Under the pieces are notes generated by a model. That model was not told where the DNA came from. It searched no databases and saw only the letters and a list, made by a program, of their open reading frames with translations. From Paraspadella gotoi (Eukaryota; Chaetognatha), in contig CM119271.1 of NCBI GenBank assembly GCA_051294375.1, forward strand, positions 17,137,799-17,201,798: 64,000 nt of DNA, read 5' to 3'. The position numbers and the translations under genes were made by a program. Positions 1 to 11,099 of the stretch are shown here, in pieces (position 1 is the stretch's first letter; each line of letters begins with the position of its first letter).

Positions 1-660
1 TATTTAACAATAATAGTTAGTTTTTGTAAAAATTAAATCTCTATATTTTTACTATAAGAAACGAGACATTTAACGTAAAAGTTTATCTCGATGCCAGTTA
101 ATTCTTGTTATTGTAAATTTAGATAAATTTTTTCATCGCCAAAACAGTTGCTAAGTATTTTCAAAAAAGTAAATTTATTAAGGCAAAAAAAATAAAAACA
201 TAGAAGGTTTCATTGACTTCTTGTAGAGTACAAAAAATTGGATCTTAAATTAATTATTTTCCATCTTTCTTTCTTTCAAAATTTCTTTCCTTCTTTTTTC
301 TTTCTTTCTTTCCGAAATATCTTTTCTTCTTTCATAATTCTTGCTTAATTGTTCAAAAGACTCCCAGCTCCGCGCGAACCATGATCGATCCGCTCGGAGG
401 CAGAGAAAGAGAATGGCACGGCGTGACGAGCGTAAGAGAGGAAAGAGTAAAGTTAGCCGCCTGCGCTCAGACCGGATCGACTTTGCCAGTTCGCGCGGAT
501 CCGGGAGATAAGAGAAGGAAGAGAAAGAGGAGTAAGATGAGCGAGCGAAGTAAGTCGAAGGCAAGGAGCAGCCGCTCGGCCGACCGCAGCGGCTGCTCCC
601 AGGACGCTGCGCTGATACGAGGCTTCTGAGTATAGTCCATGAGAGAGAGCAGAAAAGAGC
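1..660. other. AT-rich spacer with a GC-rich patch
   Basis: The first 250 bases are AT-rich with no recognisable feature. A pyrimidine-rich CTTT-type tract (about 255-335) follows, then a GC-rich patch (about 365-630) containing GCGCG-type words and CG-rich tetramers. Reading frames across the patch are short, rich in Arg/Ser and overlap on both strands, so I see no support for a gene. Confidence 0.5.
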
Positions 661-741
661 GAGACGAGGAAAGAGATGAGAGAAAGAGANNNNNNNNNNN
701 NNNNNNNNNNNNNNTCTCTCTCTCTCTCTCTCTCTCTCTCA
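661..741. repeat. GA/CT microsatellite around a 25-N gap, strand switch
   Basis: Purine GAGA sequence runs into an N run at 690-714 (25 bases), and pyrimidine TCTC sequence follows at 715-740. The dinucleotide repeat thus switches strand across the gap. The fixed gap size suggests a software placeholder rather than a measured distance. Confidence 0.85.
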
Positions 742-975
742 CGCTCACGCTCACGCAAAACCCGTATGCGGTCGAGTTTCCAAACTCATTTAGGTCAACT
801 TCGAGGTCAAATTTTCTGATCAGGATCGAGACGGAAAGAGAAAAAAAATTTTGAAGGCGAAAGAAAAAAGCAGAAATGTAATTCGAATGAGTTGCGCCGC
901 ATTGACTTTCACTTGGTGATAAAATGATTACTGTCTCTCTCAAACGTTTTATGTTCTTAATTGTATTTGACCGGC

Positions 976-1067
976 CTTTTATCTTTTATCTTTTATCTTT
1001 TATCTTTTATCTTTTATCTTTTATCTTTTATCTTTTATCTTTTATCTTTTATCTTTTATCTTTTATC
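976..1067 (+). repeat. (TTTTATC)n heptanucleotide microsatellite
   Basis: About 13 almost perfect copies of a 7-bp unit CTTTTAT over 92 bases. The open frames across it (FYLLSFI repeats) arise only because a 7-bp unit cycles through all frames without a stop; they are not coding evidence. Confidence 0.95.
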
Positions 1068-1403
1068 ACCGTCGTCGATAAGAAACATTTCTTTAGTTGT
1101 CCGTCCTAATAACAGTTTTAAAGGAATCTTTTATAGACATTATTTGGAAAATAAACGTCTGAATATATCTCTTGTTTTTTTCTTCAAAATCTGTCTCGAC
1201 ATTGAGCTAAAAATTCAGATTTTTTATCCACGAAGATTCGATGTTGAACCACGCGGACCGGGCGACAAGCTTTAACGCGCGAATTTTTGGTCGTGAAGAA
1301 GAAACTTCTTCACAATTTCCTTGATTGTTTGATATGCACTGAATAAGAATTCCGTCCGTTATTAATTATACGATTTATATCATTGTGATTAAACTTTCTT
1401 TTA
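1068..1403. other. AT-rich spacer, no feature seen
   Basis: Unique-looking AT-rich DNA leading into the structured motif at 1404. No reading frame with a recognisable protein, and no repeat unit is visible. Confidence 0.4.
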
Positions 1404-1440
1404 CTGATAAAGGCTTGAATGAAAGCCAAAACTTGTCTGT
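1404..1440 (+). ncRNA. Stem-loop motif CTGAnAA-stem-AAAAC, divergent copy
   Basis: CTGATAAA is followed by GGCTT, a 6-base loop, AAGCC, then AAAACTTGTCTGT and an AATAAAA-type tail. GGCTT pairs with AAGCC. This is the most diverged of ten copies of the CTGAnGAA-stem-GAAACATGT motif in the window. It probably marks the 3' end of a retroelement relic. Transcription is not shown, and the feature type is my best guess. Confidence 0.5.
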
Positions 1441-1830
1441 ACCATAAAAATAAAATCGTTCATGTATCAAGACTTCTTTAATCTCAAATGATTTATGTCA
1501 TTTAAGTAAGTAGCCTTTTAAATTCCGTATCAGCAAAAATGATAAAAAAGAAATAAAAATTTCAATATTAAGTTACAATAGGACTTAATAAAAACTAAAT
1601 TGATGAAGTATTACCTGAATTATAAGCATTTTTAACATTAAAGGGATAGACCGATGATGTGTCCAACAGATGATGTAACCAACAGACTTATCAACAGACA
1701 TACCGACCGACTGACCAAAAAGTGACTTGCTGAGTTGCTTCTGGGCGCAACTAAAAAAAGATTTACTGTTTTTGCGATTCGATGCACGTGAAGGGAACAT
1801 TTGTTGAAGGAGAGGGGGAAAATCGTGTCG
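1441..1830. other. AT-rich spacer, no gene seen
   Basis: Includes a short run of CAACAGA/GACCGAC-like words (about 1660-1725) that may be a decayed minisatellite. Nothing else is recognised. Confidence 0.35.
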
Positions 1831-1831
1831 G

Positions 1832-1922
1832 TGTTGTTGTTGTTGTCTTTGTTGTTGTTTTAGTTGTTCTTATATTTGTGGATCCTGTTGTTGTTGTCGA
1901 TGTTGTCGTCGTCGTCTCATCA
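1832..1922 (+). repeat. (GTT)n/(GTC)n trinucleotide tract
   Basis: Interrupted GTT repeats grading into GTC repeats. Similar GTC/GAC tracts recur in the first 8 kb and in the GC-rich modules of the later composite repeat. Confidence 0.8.
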
Positions 1923-2157
1923 CAGATCGTTGCTTCTTTTTGCTTGTGAATGTAGATGGCGTTCGGAGAGTAGGATTTCATTTCTCACTCCTTATCCGTG
2001 ATCCCGATCCTGTGCGCGCAAATGTTTTCTTTTTCTTTCACACGTGGCCTGTGACTTCACAAACGCAAAACGTGACGCGCTTCGTTGTGAATCGATTCTC
2101 CTCACGTCTTTCACTCCTTCGTTTACGTTGCAGTTTTTAATGATGACGACGGAAACG

Positions 2158-2335
2158 ACGTACGGACAGACGGACGACGACGACTACGACGTACGGACCG
2201 ACTGCGACGGTGATATACGGACAGACGGACGACTACGACGTACGGACCGACTGCGACGGTGATGTACGGACAGACGGACGACGACGACGACTACGATGTA
2301 CGGACAGAATGCGACGGCGATGTACGGATGTCTTA
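2158..2335 (+). repeat. GACGAC-rich minisatellite, ~55-60-bp unit
   Basis: Three imperfect units, each combining GTACGGACAGACGGACGA, a variable run of CGA triplets and GTACGGACCGACTGCGACG. The number of CGA triplets differs between units, so a trinucleotide repeat is nested inside a longer tandem repeat. Confidence 0.75.
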
Positions 2336-2347
2336 TTCGATGCTCGT

Positions 2348-2884
2348 TTCACTCATTCATTCATTCATTCATTCATTCATTCATTCATTCATTCATTCAT
2401 TCATTCTTTAATTGATTCATCCTTCAATATATTTATTCTTTCATTTATCCATCAATTCATTCATTCATCCTTCAATTTATTTATTCATTCATTCAGTCAT
2501 CAATTTATCTATTCATTCATCAATTCATTCATCCGTATATTAATTGATTCAATCATCAATTTATTCATTTATTCATTTATCCATCAATTGATTCATTTAT
2601 TCATAAATTTATTTATTCATTAATTTATCCATCAATTGATTCATCTATTCATCAATTTATTTAATCATTCATTTATCCATCAATTGATTCATTTATTCAT
2701 CATTTATTTATTCATTCTTTTATCCATCAATTAATTTATTTATTCATCAATTTATTTATTCATTCATTTATCCATAAATTCATTCATTTATCCATCAATT
2801 GATTCATTCATTTATCAATTTATTAATTCATTCATTTATCCATAAATTGATTCATTTATTCATCAATTTATTTATTCATTCATC
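2348..2884 (+). repeat. (ATTC)n/(ATTT)n degenerate tetranucleotide tract
   Basis: A near-perfect (ATTC)n core at about 2350-2405 grades into ~480 bases of ATTCATTTATCCATCAATTG-type degenerate repeats. Purity is highest at the left end and decays rightward, as expected for an old microsatellite with one recently expanded edge. Confidence 0.9.
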
Positions 2885-2984
2885 GGGAAAAAAATAAAAG
2901 TCGCTTAATCGCATCGAACTTCGTTGAAGGAGAAAAATTCTTCGACGCGGAAATGACGTCATAAATGGCGTCAAGTGACGCGGA

Positions 2985-3292
2985 ATGACGTCGTTGTCGT
3001 CGTCGTCGTCGTCATCATCTTCGTCGTCGTTGGTTGTTGTCGTCTTCTTTATCATCGTTTTGTTATTGCATATGTCATTGTTTTTGAAGTTGTCGTCGTT
3101 GTCGTTGTCGTCATCTTCATCGTTTTCGTCGTCCTAGTCATTATCTTCGTCGTTGTCATCGTCTTCGTCATCTTCATCGTCGTTCCTCTTTTCGTTACAG
3201 GATTCGCCATTAATTTAAACATATTCGTCATCATTATTGTCATCGTTGTCGTCGTCTTTGTCGTTATCGTCTGCTCTTCATCGTTTCGGACG
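2985..3292 (+). repeat. (GTC)n/(TTC)n trinucleotide tract
   Basis: Long interrupted tract of GTC, TTC and ATC triplets. Both strands give open frames of Val/Phe/Ile or Thr/Met/Lys simply because these triplets contain no stops. Not treated as a gene. Confidence 0.85.
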
Positions 3293-3337
3293 AAATGCGG
3301 TTTGAATTAAAAACGGACAAACGACTTCGGAGAAAAA

Positions 3338-3493
3338 TTCGGAGAGAGAGAGAGAGAGNNNNNNNNNNNNNNNNNNNNNNNNNNNNNNNNNNNNNNNNNN
3401 NNNNNNNNNNNNNNNNNNNNNNNNNNNNNNNNNNNNNNNNNNNNNNNNNNNNNNNNNNNNNNNNNNNNNNNNNNNNNNNNNNNNNNNNNNNNN

Positions 3494-3524
<31 letters not shown>
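3338..3524 (+). repeat. (GA)n microsatellite with internal gap
   Basis: GAGA repeat on both sides of an N run at 3359-3493 (135 bases). Same strand on both sides, so a plain unspanned microsatellite is the simplest explanation. Confidence 0.9.
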
Positions 3525-3526
<2 letters not shown>

Positions 3527-3591
3527 CACAAAAAATGACGAGCGATGAAAGAACAAGAAGAAAGACATAAAAAGGTCAAACAAAAGAAGAC

Positions 3592-3609
3592 NNNNNNNNN
3601 NNNNNNNNN

Positions 3610-3640
<31 letters not shown>
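3592..3640 (+). repeat. 18-N gap followed by (GAT)n
   Basis: An N run at 3592-3609 is followed by about ten GAT triplets to 3640. The missing bases are probably more of the same repeat. Confidence 0.8.
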
Positions 3641-3645
<5 letters not shown>

Positions 3646-3708
3646 GATAGAAGTGATAAAAAATAAAAAACACCAAAATACTTTTATTACAGACTTTTTC
3701 ACATTGTA

Positions 3709-3964
3709 AAAAGTGTTAAATTCTGGCCCGCCCTANNNNNNNNNNNNNNNNNNNNNNNNNNNNNNNNNNNNNNNNNNNNNNNNNNNNNNNNNNNNNNNNN
3801 NNNNNNNNNNNNNNNNNNNNNNNNNNNNNNNNNNNNNNNNNNNNNNNNNNNNNNNNNNNNNNNNNNNNNNNNNNNNNNNNNNNNNNNNNNNNNNNNNNNN
3901 NNNNNNNNNNNNNNNNNNNNNNNNNNNNNNNNNNNNNNNNNNNNNNNNNNNNNNNNNNNNNNNN
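3709..3964 (-). repeat. End of a dispersed GGCGGGCC repeat, then gap
   Basis: Read on the minus strand, bases 3709-3735 give TAGGGCGGGCCAGAATTTAA, matching the start of two plus-strand repeats at 34798 and 35350. The remainder of this copy is hidden in the N run 3736-3964, after which a T-rich tract begins. Confidence 0.45.
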
Positions 3965-4468
3965 TTTTTTTTTTTTTAATTTTTTTTTCAAAATCGAAAT
4001 TTCTTTTCTTTTCTTTGTTTGTTTGTTTGTTTAATTTATAAAAATTAATTTGTTTAGAAATTCAGAAATCTTTTCTTTCGTTTATTTGATAAAATGTTTC
4101 TTATTTGTTTAAATTTAATTTCTGCGTTTCTTTGTAGTATTTTTAATTAACACTTGGAATAATTATAAAATTACAATCTCTGATGAAAAATCACAAATCG
4201 CAAATCGCTAATCACCCATCGCCATTCACCATCAGTGAATAATTTCTCTCATCACATTTGGACGGATCACAATTAAGAAATTGAACTCGACCTGATCTCA
4301 CCCGTGAATCTTCCAATAAAAATATCTTCACATTTTCCAAATTTTATTCGTCGATTCGTGAAAAAACATCTGTGTTCACATAAATCAACGGCATCAGCTG
4401 AAGCAGCGCTGGATCAGCCGCAGCGGCCCAAGCGTCGCAGCAGCAAGAACAGCAGCAGCGGCCAGAGC
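3965..4468. other. AT-rich spacer with GTTT repeats and CAG-rich end
   Basis: Contains a short (GTTT)n run (4013-4032) and small ATCACAAATCGC-like direct repeats (4190-4230). The final 60 bases before the gap are rich in CAGCAG/GCAGCGG triplets, so the 345-N gap at 4469-4813 probably hides a CAG-type repeat. Confidence 0.5.
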
Positions 4469-4813
4469 NNNNNNNNNNNNNNNNNNNNNNNNNNNNNNNN
4501 NNNNNNNNNNNNNNNNNNNNNNNNNNNNNNNNNNNNNNNNNNNNNNNNNNNNNNNNNNNNNNNNNNNNNNNNNNNNNNNNNNNNNNNNNNNNNNNNNNNN
4601 NNNNNNNNNNNNNNNNNNNNNNNNNNNNNNNNNNNNNNNNNNNNNNNNNNNNNNNNNNNNNNNNNNNNNNNNNNNNNNNNNNNNNNNNNNNNNNNNNNNN
4701 NNNNNNNNNNNNNNNNNNNNNNNNNNNNNNNNNNNNNNNNNNNNNNNNNNNNNNNNNNNNNNNNNNNNNNNNNNNNNNNNNNNNNNNNNNNNNNNNNNNN
4801 NNNNNNNNNNNNN

Positions 4814-5200
4814 GGGGGGAGTGTGAACAATTGATTGAAAGACCAGAGGAGAAGAGAGGGAGAGAGGAAGAACATAAGAGGAAGGAAAGAGAAGATAAAG
4901 GAAAAGAAAAGAACAGAGAAAAAAGAAAAGAAAAGAAATGAGAAGAGAAAAGATTCCCCAGAGAATATCTTGAACGATTGATCGAGAAGGAGGGTAGAGA
5001 AGGAGGAAAGGAAGGGAGGAAAGAAGGAAAGGAAGGGAGGAAGGAAGGAAAGNNNNNNNNNNNNNNNNNNNNNNNNNNNNNNNNNNNNNNNNNNNNNNNN
5101 NNNNNNNNNAGGAAGGAAAGAAAGGAAGGGAGGAAGGAAAGAAAGGATGAAAAGAGGGAGAAAGGAAGGAAAGGAAGTAGAAGAAGGAGTAAATGATTTA
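4814..5200 (+). repeat. Purine-only tract, (GGAA)n-rich, with gap
   Basis: Almost entirely A and G: GAAGG, AAAGGAAGG and AGAGAAAAG words, with an N run at 5053-5109 inside the (GGAAGGAAA)n part. Strand-asymmetric purine runs of this length can form triplex DNA and are hard to sequence, which fits the gap. Confidence 0.8.
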
Positions 5201-5299
5201 AAGGAGAAAGAGAGAAAAAAATGGAGAGAAAGAAGAAATAAGAAAATAACTTGAAGATGTTAAAAGAAAATGACAAAGAGAGAGAGGGAGCTTGATTGG

Positions 5300-5302
<3 letters not shown>

Positions 5303-5336
<34 letters not shown>

Positions 5337-5458
5337 NNNNNNNNNNNNNNNNNNNNNNNNNNNNNNNNNNNNNNNNNNNNNNNNNNNNNNNNNNNNNNNN
5401 NNNNNNNNNNNNNNNNNNNNNNNNNNNNNNNNNNNNNNNNNNNNNNNNNNNNNNNNNN

Positions 5459-5492
<34 letters not shown>
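5303..5492 (+). repeat. (CT)n microsatellite with internal gap
   Basis: TCTC repeat on both sides of the N run 5337-5458 with the same strand on both sides. Confidence 0.9.
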
Positions 5493-5495
<3 letters not shown>

Positions 5496-6368
5496 CACCT
5501 GAAGATGACGTCGAGGCAAAAAATCTCGATTTTCTCCCGAAAAAAAGTTTCGATTTTTTTGATTTCTTTTTCTTTTTCTCTCTGCGACGTTTAGGGTTCC
5601 GTTTGTCTGTTTCTGTCTGTCTGTTTCTGTGTATCTCTTTCTGTGAGTCTGTTTCTCTCTGTCTGTTTTTGTCTGTCTGTCTGTTGATCTGTCACGTCTT
5701 GGTTTTCTTTCTTTCCCTTCTTAGCTTTTTTTTCTCCTCTTGATTATTTATTTCTTTTTAAAACTATTGTATTATGTTTTTCCATATTCATTTCTATCTT
5801 TCTTTCGACTTTCTGTCCCTAACACTGTTTTTCTTTTTTGTCACTAAAACGAAATCGTGAAATTCAAGTCGATTTTTTTTCTTTTTTCTTTTTTCTTTTT
5901 TCATCNNNNNNNNNNNNNNNNNNNNNNNNNNNNNNNNNNNNNNNNNNNNNNNNNNNNNNNNNNNNNNNNNNNNNNNNNNNNNNNNNNNNNNNNNNNNNNN
6001 NNNNNNNNNNNNNNNNNNNNNNNNNNNNNNNNNNNNNNNNNNNNNNNNNNNNNNNNNNNNNNNNNNNNNNNNNNNNNNNNNNNNNNNNNNNNNNNNNNNN
6101 NNNNNNNNNNNNNNNNNNNNNNNNNNNNNNNNNNNNNNNNNNNNNNNNNNNNNNNNNNNNNNNNNNNNNNNNNNNNNNNNNNNNNNNNNNNNNNNNNNNN
6201 NNNNNNNNNNNNNNNNNNNNNNNNNNNNNNNNNNNNNNNNNNNNNNNNNNNNNNNNNNNNNNNNNNNNNNNNNNNNNNNNNNNNNNNNNNNNNNNNNNNN
6301 NNNNNNNNNNNNNNNNNNNNNNNNNNNNNNNNNNNNNNNNNNNNNNNNNNNNNNNNNNNNNNNNNNNN
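5493..6368. other. Pyrimidine-rich spacer and 463-N gap
   Basis: CTGTCTGT and CTTT words dominate 5590-5800. A CTTTTTT-type repeat (5878-5903) runs into the N run 5906-6368, which is followed by an A-rich run. No coding signal. Confidence 0.5.
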
Positions 6369-6432
6369 AAAAAAAAAGAAAAAAATTTACGATGAATTTA
6401 AAGACGATTTTTTCTGTCTTTCTAGAGGGCCA

Positions 6433-6436
6433 CTTA

Positions 6437-6483
<47 letters not shown>

Positions 6484-6593
6484 CGTCGTCGTAGTTGTCG
6501 TCGTTCTCGCCAACATAACGGGTTGAAGCAGTCAATCAGTTTGTTGCTCAGCCTGTCGGTCCTCATCTCTCTCTTTCTCTCTCTCTTTCTCTC

Positions 6594-6657
<64 letters not shown>

Positions 6658-6835
6658 CCATCTCCATTAAATTTAACGTCTCTGGTTTTGACGGTTTTTC
6701 GATATATAAATGTTGTCGTCGTCGTCGTCGTCTTCATCGTCGTCGTCATCGTCCTCGTCGTCTTCATCGTCGTCGTCGTCTTTGTCGTCTTCGTCGTCTT
6801 CATCGTCGTCGTCGTCGTCGTCTTTGTCATCCGCT
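6433..6835 (+). repeat. GTC - CT - GTC microsatellite cluster
   Basis: A (GTC)n tract at about 6437-6495, a (CT)n tract at about 6565-6658, and a second interrupted (GTC)n tract at about 6712-6830. Two separate expansions of the same trinucleotide on the same strand within 400 bases. Confidence 0.9.
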
Positions 6836-7284
6836 CCAACGCGCCCAATTCAAACTCAATAAAAATTCGTTCAACCAACAAATTTTTCGCGTTTCATCTT
6901 TTGGCGACAAAAAAATGATCACGTGACTATATAGAAATCACGTGAACAAAACGACAACGATTTGACTAGATATTGTGAGACGACGATGACGACGATATTA
7001 ATTATTATTTATTAATATATAAATTAATTAATAAATAAATCAGTCATTATCTTGTAAGATTAATAATTGGATATAAGTTTAAACCCGGAGTCAGAGATCC
7101 TGTTTGGGCAAAATATCTTATTGACAGTATGTATGAATTACTTTCATTTTTGTGGTACCATTTTAATATTAAATATACTATTTAAATAAACCTGATATTT
7201 CAATAAAAATAATTAACGTTATATAGAATTCTTTTTTGAAATGTAATTTAATAAAGTGAAACAAGACAAAATACGATTTTCATG
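6836..7284. other. AT-rich spacer, possible diverged dispersed repeat
   Basis: At about 7050-7115 the order TTATCTTGTAAGA, TTTAAACC, ATATCTTATTG resembles the dispersed repeat best seen at 24765-24880. The match is too weak to assert. The rest is plain AT-rich DNA. Confidence 0.3.
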
Positions 7285-7285
7285 A

Positions 7286-7357
<72 letters not shown>
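7286..7357 (+). repeat. (ACG)n perfect microsatellite
   Basis: About 24 uninterrupted ACG triplets. The lack of interruptions suggests recent expansion. Confidence 0.95.
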
Positions 7358-7358
<1 letters not shown>

Positions 7359-7519
7359 ACGAAGCCGTCTTCTGTGATAAATGGCAATTCACTGTGACAT
7401 CTTCGACTTGTAACGCGTGAATCGTTTATCGTTTTCTCGCGACATCAACTTGTGACATGGAATTGTGACATGTCATCGCAGTGAGTGTGAAGGAGATTCT
7501 TCTTGAGTCTTTTCTATTC

Positions 7520-7528
7520 AAGTCGTCG

Positions 7529-7573
<45 letters not shown>

Positions 7574-7737
7574 GCGTCGTCGGCGTCGGCGTCGTCGGCG
7601 TCGGCGTCATAGCGATTGTGCACAATCTGCATATTTGACGACGTTTTTTCCTTGTTTGTGCGAAACGAGCTATAGTGTAAACATGAGTAAGATAAAGAAT
7701 TACAACTCAGGTACAAAACCGATCGGAAAACGTCGTT

Positions 7738-7769
<32 letters not shown>

Positions 7770-7776
7770 TTACTGA
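7520..7776 (+). repeat. Two (GTC)n tracts with GGC interruptions
   Basis: First tract 7520-7610 with GGC variants at the right end, second tract about 7730-7770. They encode poly-Arg, poly-Asp or poly-Val depending on frame, with no flanking protein sequence. Confidence 0.9.
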
Positions 7777-8094
7777 AACTGGCATCAATGAAAGATTTAA
7801 ACTGAAAATGTTTTGCATAGAATTATTGTCGATTTACATTTTCAATTAACATTCCTACTCAAAATGTTGTTTTTCTTTAGCATCAATTTTCTTCTTTTTT
7901 TTATTAAATATTATTATCTTTCTAGAGGCAAAGAGTTTTTTCCGAATTTATTTAATGATAATTGTCTGCGTCACGAAAACATCACATCGTGACAAATTTT
8001 CCATCAATTTATTTCACGTTAACGTAAATTATAACTCCTTCATTCATATTCTCTTTCTCAATCACTTCTTACTACATCAACCCCATCAACTCTT
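7777..8094. other. AT-rich spacer, no feature seen
   Basis: Plain AT-rich DNA between two repeat blocks. No repeat, RNA or protein recognised. Confidence 0.35.
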
Positions 8095-8225
8095 CAATCC
8101 CTTCACTTCTAACTCCACCAACCCCATTACTTCTAACTCCATCAATGTCATTACTTCTAACTCCATCAATGTCATCACTTCTACCTCCTCCATCAAAGTC
8201 ATCGACTACATCCCCATCACTTCTC
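8095..8225 (+). repeat. 24-bp minisatellite (CTTCTAACTCCATCAATGTC)
   Basis: Five to six diverging copies of a 24-bp unit containing ACTTCTAACTCCATCAATG. Unit length is a multiple of three, so one frame stays open with an ITSNSIN-like repeat, but nothing outside the repeat supports translation. Confidence 0.8.
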
Positions 8226-8327
8226 CATCAACTCCCGCCCCTTCGACCGTCTGGGTTCCGTTGCAGCCTTTTGTTTTTCCCAGACGAAGCAGTCGTCTCC
8301 TGCAAATGATTGATGAGAACGTTCGAG

Positions 8328-8330
<3 letters not shown>

Positions 8331-8366
<36 letters not shown>

Positions 8367-8392
8367 TCTCTCTCTTCCTCCCACTCTTCCTT
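8331..8392 (+). repeat. (CT)n microsatellite
   Basis: TCTC repeat with a few C and T interruptions at the right end. Confidence 0.9.
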
Positions 8393-8635
8393 TTCCGAGT
8401 CACGACTCAAGTTTCTTTACATTTTTAATATTTCACAGAGAAAAACGTTTTTTTTTAAGTCAAGAAATATGTTTTAATCAATATGACAGTTTTTTTTTAC
8501 AGTTTCATTGTAAAACGTAATTCGCAGAATTGTAAAGAAGTAAAATCATTTTTTGTACTTGTGTGACTGAATTTCCTATTATTTGCGTAATCAGGGCGAG
8601 TCGTCGTTGTTACACTTTAGTCGCCATCGAAATCA

Positions 8636-8715
8636 CACTGGGTCCTGACTCTTTATCTTGTAAGAGTGATGTACGCCTTAACCCACTATAGACAGAGGCT
8701 AGTTAGTTTATTTCT
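8636..8715 (+). repeat. Dispersed repeat, copy 1
   Basis: Shares in order GGGTCCTGA, TTATCTTGTAAGAGTGATG, CCTTAACCCACTATAGACAG and TTAGTTTATTT with copies at 24765-24880 and, inverted, at 10885-10995. No terminal repeats or target duplication are evident, so the element class is unknown. Confidence 0.6.
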
Positions 8716-9230
8716 AGAATAAAACTATAATTTTTTATGAATACTTTATTATTATTATTTATTATTTCACTAAAGCATCTCCTGCCGAATCACCCTGTAT
8801 TCAATAAATTCATCTCTTAAATCCCGCTCCACAAATGAAACCCTGTAAATCAGATTCATTCAAAATCCCCTTTTAACTTCCGCCTTCTCAAAAAGTCGCT
8901 CCACTCCCAATTCGCTTCAAGATAAAACTTTCTGGATCTCGGACGTGAAAAAGAGTAAACAATCTGAATATTTAACTTCCGAGTCACCGGGAATGATTCG
9001 GGCCACTTCATTTTATATTCATACTTTAGCCCCGTTTCTTAGTTGAAAAGGAACTTCGTTTTGTGTTTTATATGAGATAAAACTATTAAAAATCCATCGA
9101 TTTTCATTATTTACATGTTTACATTTTTTAAAAATTCACTTTTTTTCGCCCTCACCTCCCATTTTTTTTTCAACCCACGATTTATTTTCTCTCAATTTTT
9201 CACGCGATTCGATTCCGAGTTTAAATTTTT
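8716..9230. other. AT-rich spacer, no gene seen
   Basis: Begins with a short (ATT)n run (8748-8765). The remainder shows no repeat unit and no supported protein. Confidence 0.35.
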
Positions 9231-9340
<110 letters not shown>

Positions 9341-9394
9341 AAAAAGTGGGTCAAATCGGGATATTCCCTGAGGGATTTGAGATTCGGGAATTCG

Positions 9395-9715
9395 CGATGG
9401 GATGAAGTGGATTCGGGATTTATTTCACGATTTGGGATTTGTGATTTGAGATTCGGGATTTAAGATTTGAGATTCGGGATTTGTGGTTCGAGATTTGGCA
9501 TTTGAGATTTTGTTTTTGTGATTTAGGATTTAGATAGGATTTAGGATTTAAGATTTTGGATCTTGAATTTTATTTTAGGGATTTTAGATTCCGAATATTG
9601 GATTTGGGATTACGGATTTGGTATTCAAGATTTCGGATTTCAGAATTGTTTAAAGATTCTGAATTCGGGTTTTGCGATTTTGAATTCGGCATTTGAGTTT
9701 TGGACTTGAAGAGAA
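9395..9715 (+). repeat. Degenerate GGGATTTGAGATTC minisatellite
   Basis: About 300 bases of 6-14-bp words such as GATTTGGGATTT, GAGATTCGGGA and TTTAGGATTT. Order decays to the right. In one frame it reads as Asn-Pro-Lys-Ser repeats, which is a by-product of the unit. Confidence 0.75.
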
Positions 9716-9837
9716 GAGTTTTGTAATTTAAAAGTAGCGAAAGAATAAAAATCCTACTACTTGTGAGTTTCTCACGATTGAAAAAAACTATCATTTCGAG
9801 AGAGGCTTAAGTGTTGCAAGAGGCTGAAATGTTGTGA

Positions 9838-9882
9838 TGTGTGAGAGAGCGAGAGAGAGAGAGAGGGAGAGAGAGAGAGAGA
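9838..9882 (+). repeat. (GA)n microsatellite
   Basis: Short interrupted GAGA tract. Confidence 0.85.
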
Positions 9883-10299
9883 CGCTTTGTGGGTCGCGAA
9901 ATCGATCGCTGCGTGCCGAGTGTGTGAGTCTCACTAATCTCCGCTGCGTGCCGTGGGTGAGTAAATTTTTGATAAGTTTCGCTCAACAGTGTGGGATTCC
10001 AAAGAGACCTTACCTGTTTTCGACGAAGGTAAAATTAAAGATCTTAAACCCACTTTATTTATTTAATTTTTATTCGAACTTGATATAAAGTTTGTGAATT
10101 TTTTCTTAAAATTTTAATCCGTTTTTTGTTGTTGTTGTTGTTGTTGTTGTTTTTGTTGTTTTTTTTTGTTGTTGTTATTTTTAGGATTCCAGGTTCTGTA
10201 AAAAAAAGAAAAAATTTGGATTAAAAATCGATTATAACGACATTAAGATTTAGAATTCATAACATTTAAATAACCTAAATAAAAAAATAATTGACTAGA

Positions 10300-10355
<56 letters not shown>

Positions 10356-10380
10356 GAAAGTGGGCAAATGAATTACCCAA
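9883..10380 (+). repeat. Spacer with (GTT)n at 10121-10178 and (GA)n at 10303-10352
   Basis: The GTT tract is broken by T runs, the GA tract is perfect for about 50 bases. AT-rich DNA between them has no recognisable content. ATGAATGA-type words (10380-10450) follow. Confidence 0.8.
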
Positions 10381-10675
10381 AAAAATGGATGAATGAGAGA
10401 ATAAATGAAAAAATGAATTGATGAATAAATTAATAAATGAATAAGTGAATAAGTAAAAAATGAACACGGTAATTAAGGGGTTAATAAGTGAGCAAGAGAG
10501 AGACAGAGGAACCAACATAGAAAGCTCTGCAATCCCCAACTTTCATCGCCCAACTAAAACGATGGACGAACGTTGTAACCATGACAACGCCCCCTTAACG
10601 ACTGTAAACAAATAAACAAGTTGAGAGGGTGGTAACCGTCGGTCTTTGCCTTTCTCTTAACCTCTCTCTCTCTAA

Positions 10676-10716
<41 letters not shown>

Positions 10717-10884
10717 CCCCAAGGGGCCGACTTAGCCCCCGGGTTAAACTGGGAGGCATAAAAAAACTAAACAATTCCATGAATCCCGGGGGCCACGGAA
10801 AAGTAACGGGGAGGCGGGGGTGATAAAAGTTACGGGGTGTTGGGTATAATATGATGAGGGATGGAGGTCCGACCGAAATATGAA
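10381..10884. repeat. (CT)n at 10662-10713, then GC-rich CCCC/GGGG patch
   Basis: The CT tract is followed by a patch (10714-10870) rich in CCCCC and GGGGG words, including CCCGGG and ACGGGG. Several G and C runs of 4-5 are mutually complementary and could pair. No protein is recognised. Confidence 0.5.
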
Positions 10885-10995
10885 TTATCTATTCATTTAA
10901 TAAATAAGCTATATTGTACCTGACTTTGGACAGGCTTTGGTGGTTTAAGGCCTCCATCACTCTTACAATATAATGACATAGCAGGTCCCTGCAAG
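10885..10995 (-). repeat. Dispersed repeat, copy 2 (inverted)
   Basis: Reverse complement of the repeat at 24765-24880: on the minus strand it reads TTGCAGGGACCTG, TTGTAAGAGTGATGGAGGCC, TTAAACCACCA and ATAGCTTATTTATT in order. This is the closest match to copy 3. Confidence 0.65.
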
Positions 10996-11099
10996 CTTTC
11001 AATCAAGACTCTCTCACAGTCGAGTTTACTCACTCCCAGAGTACCTGGCTTCTCTGTAGTCAGGCATTGCTTAAGTTCTGGGAGGTTGAATCAGGCAGG

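Noticed and set aside
2985-3310. Val/Phe/Ile-rich frame resembling a membrane protein
   Set aside because: Entirely explained by GTC/TTC/ATC triplets. The hydrophobic look is a by-product of the repeat.
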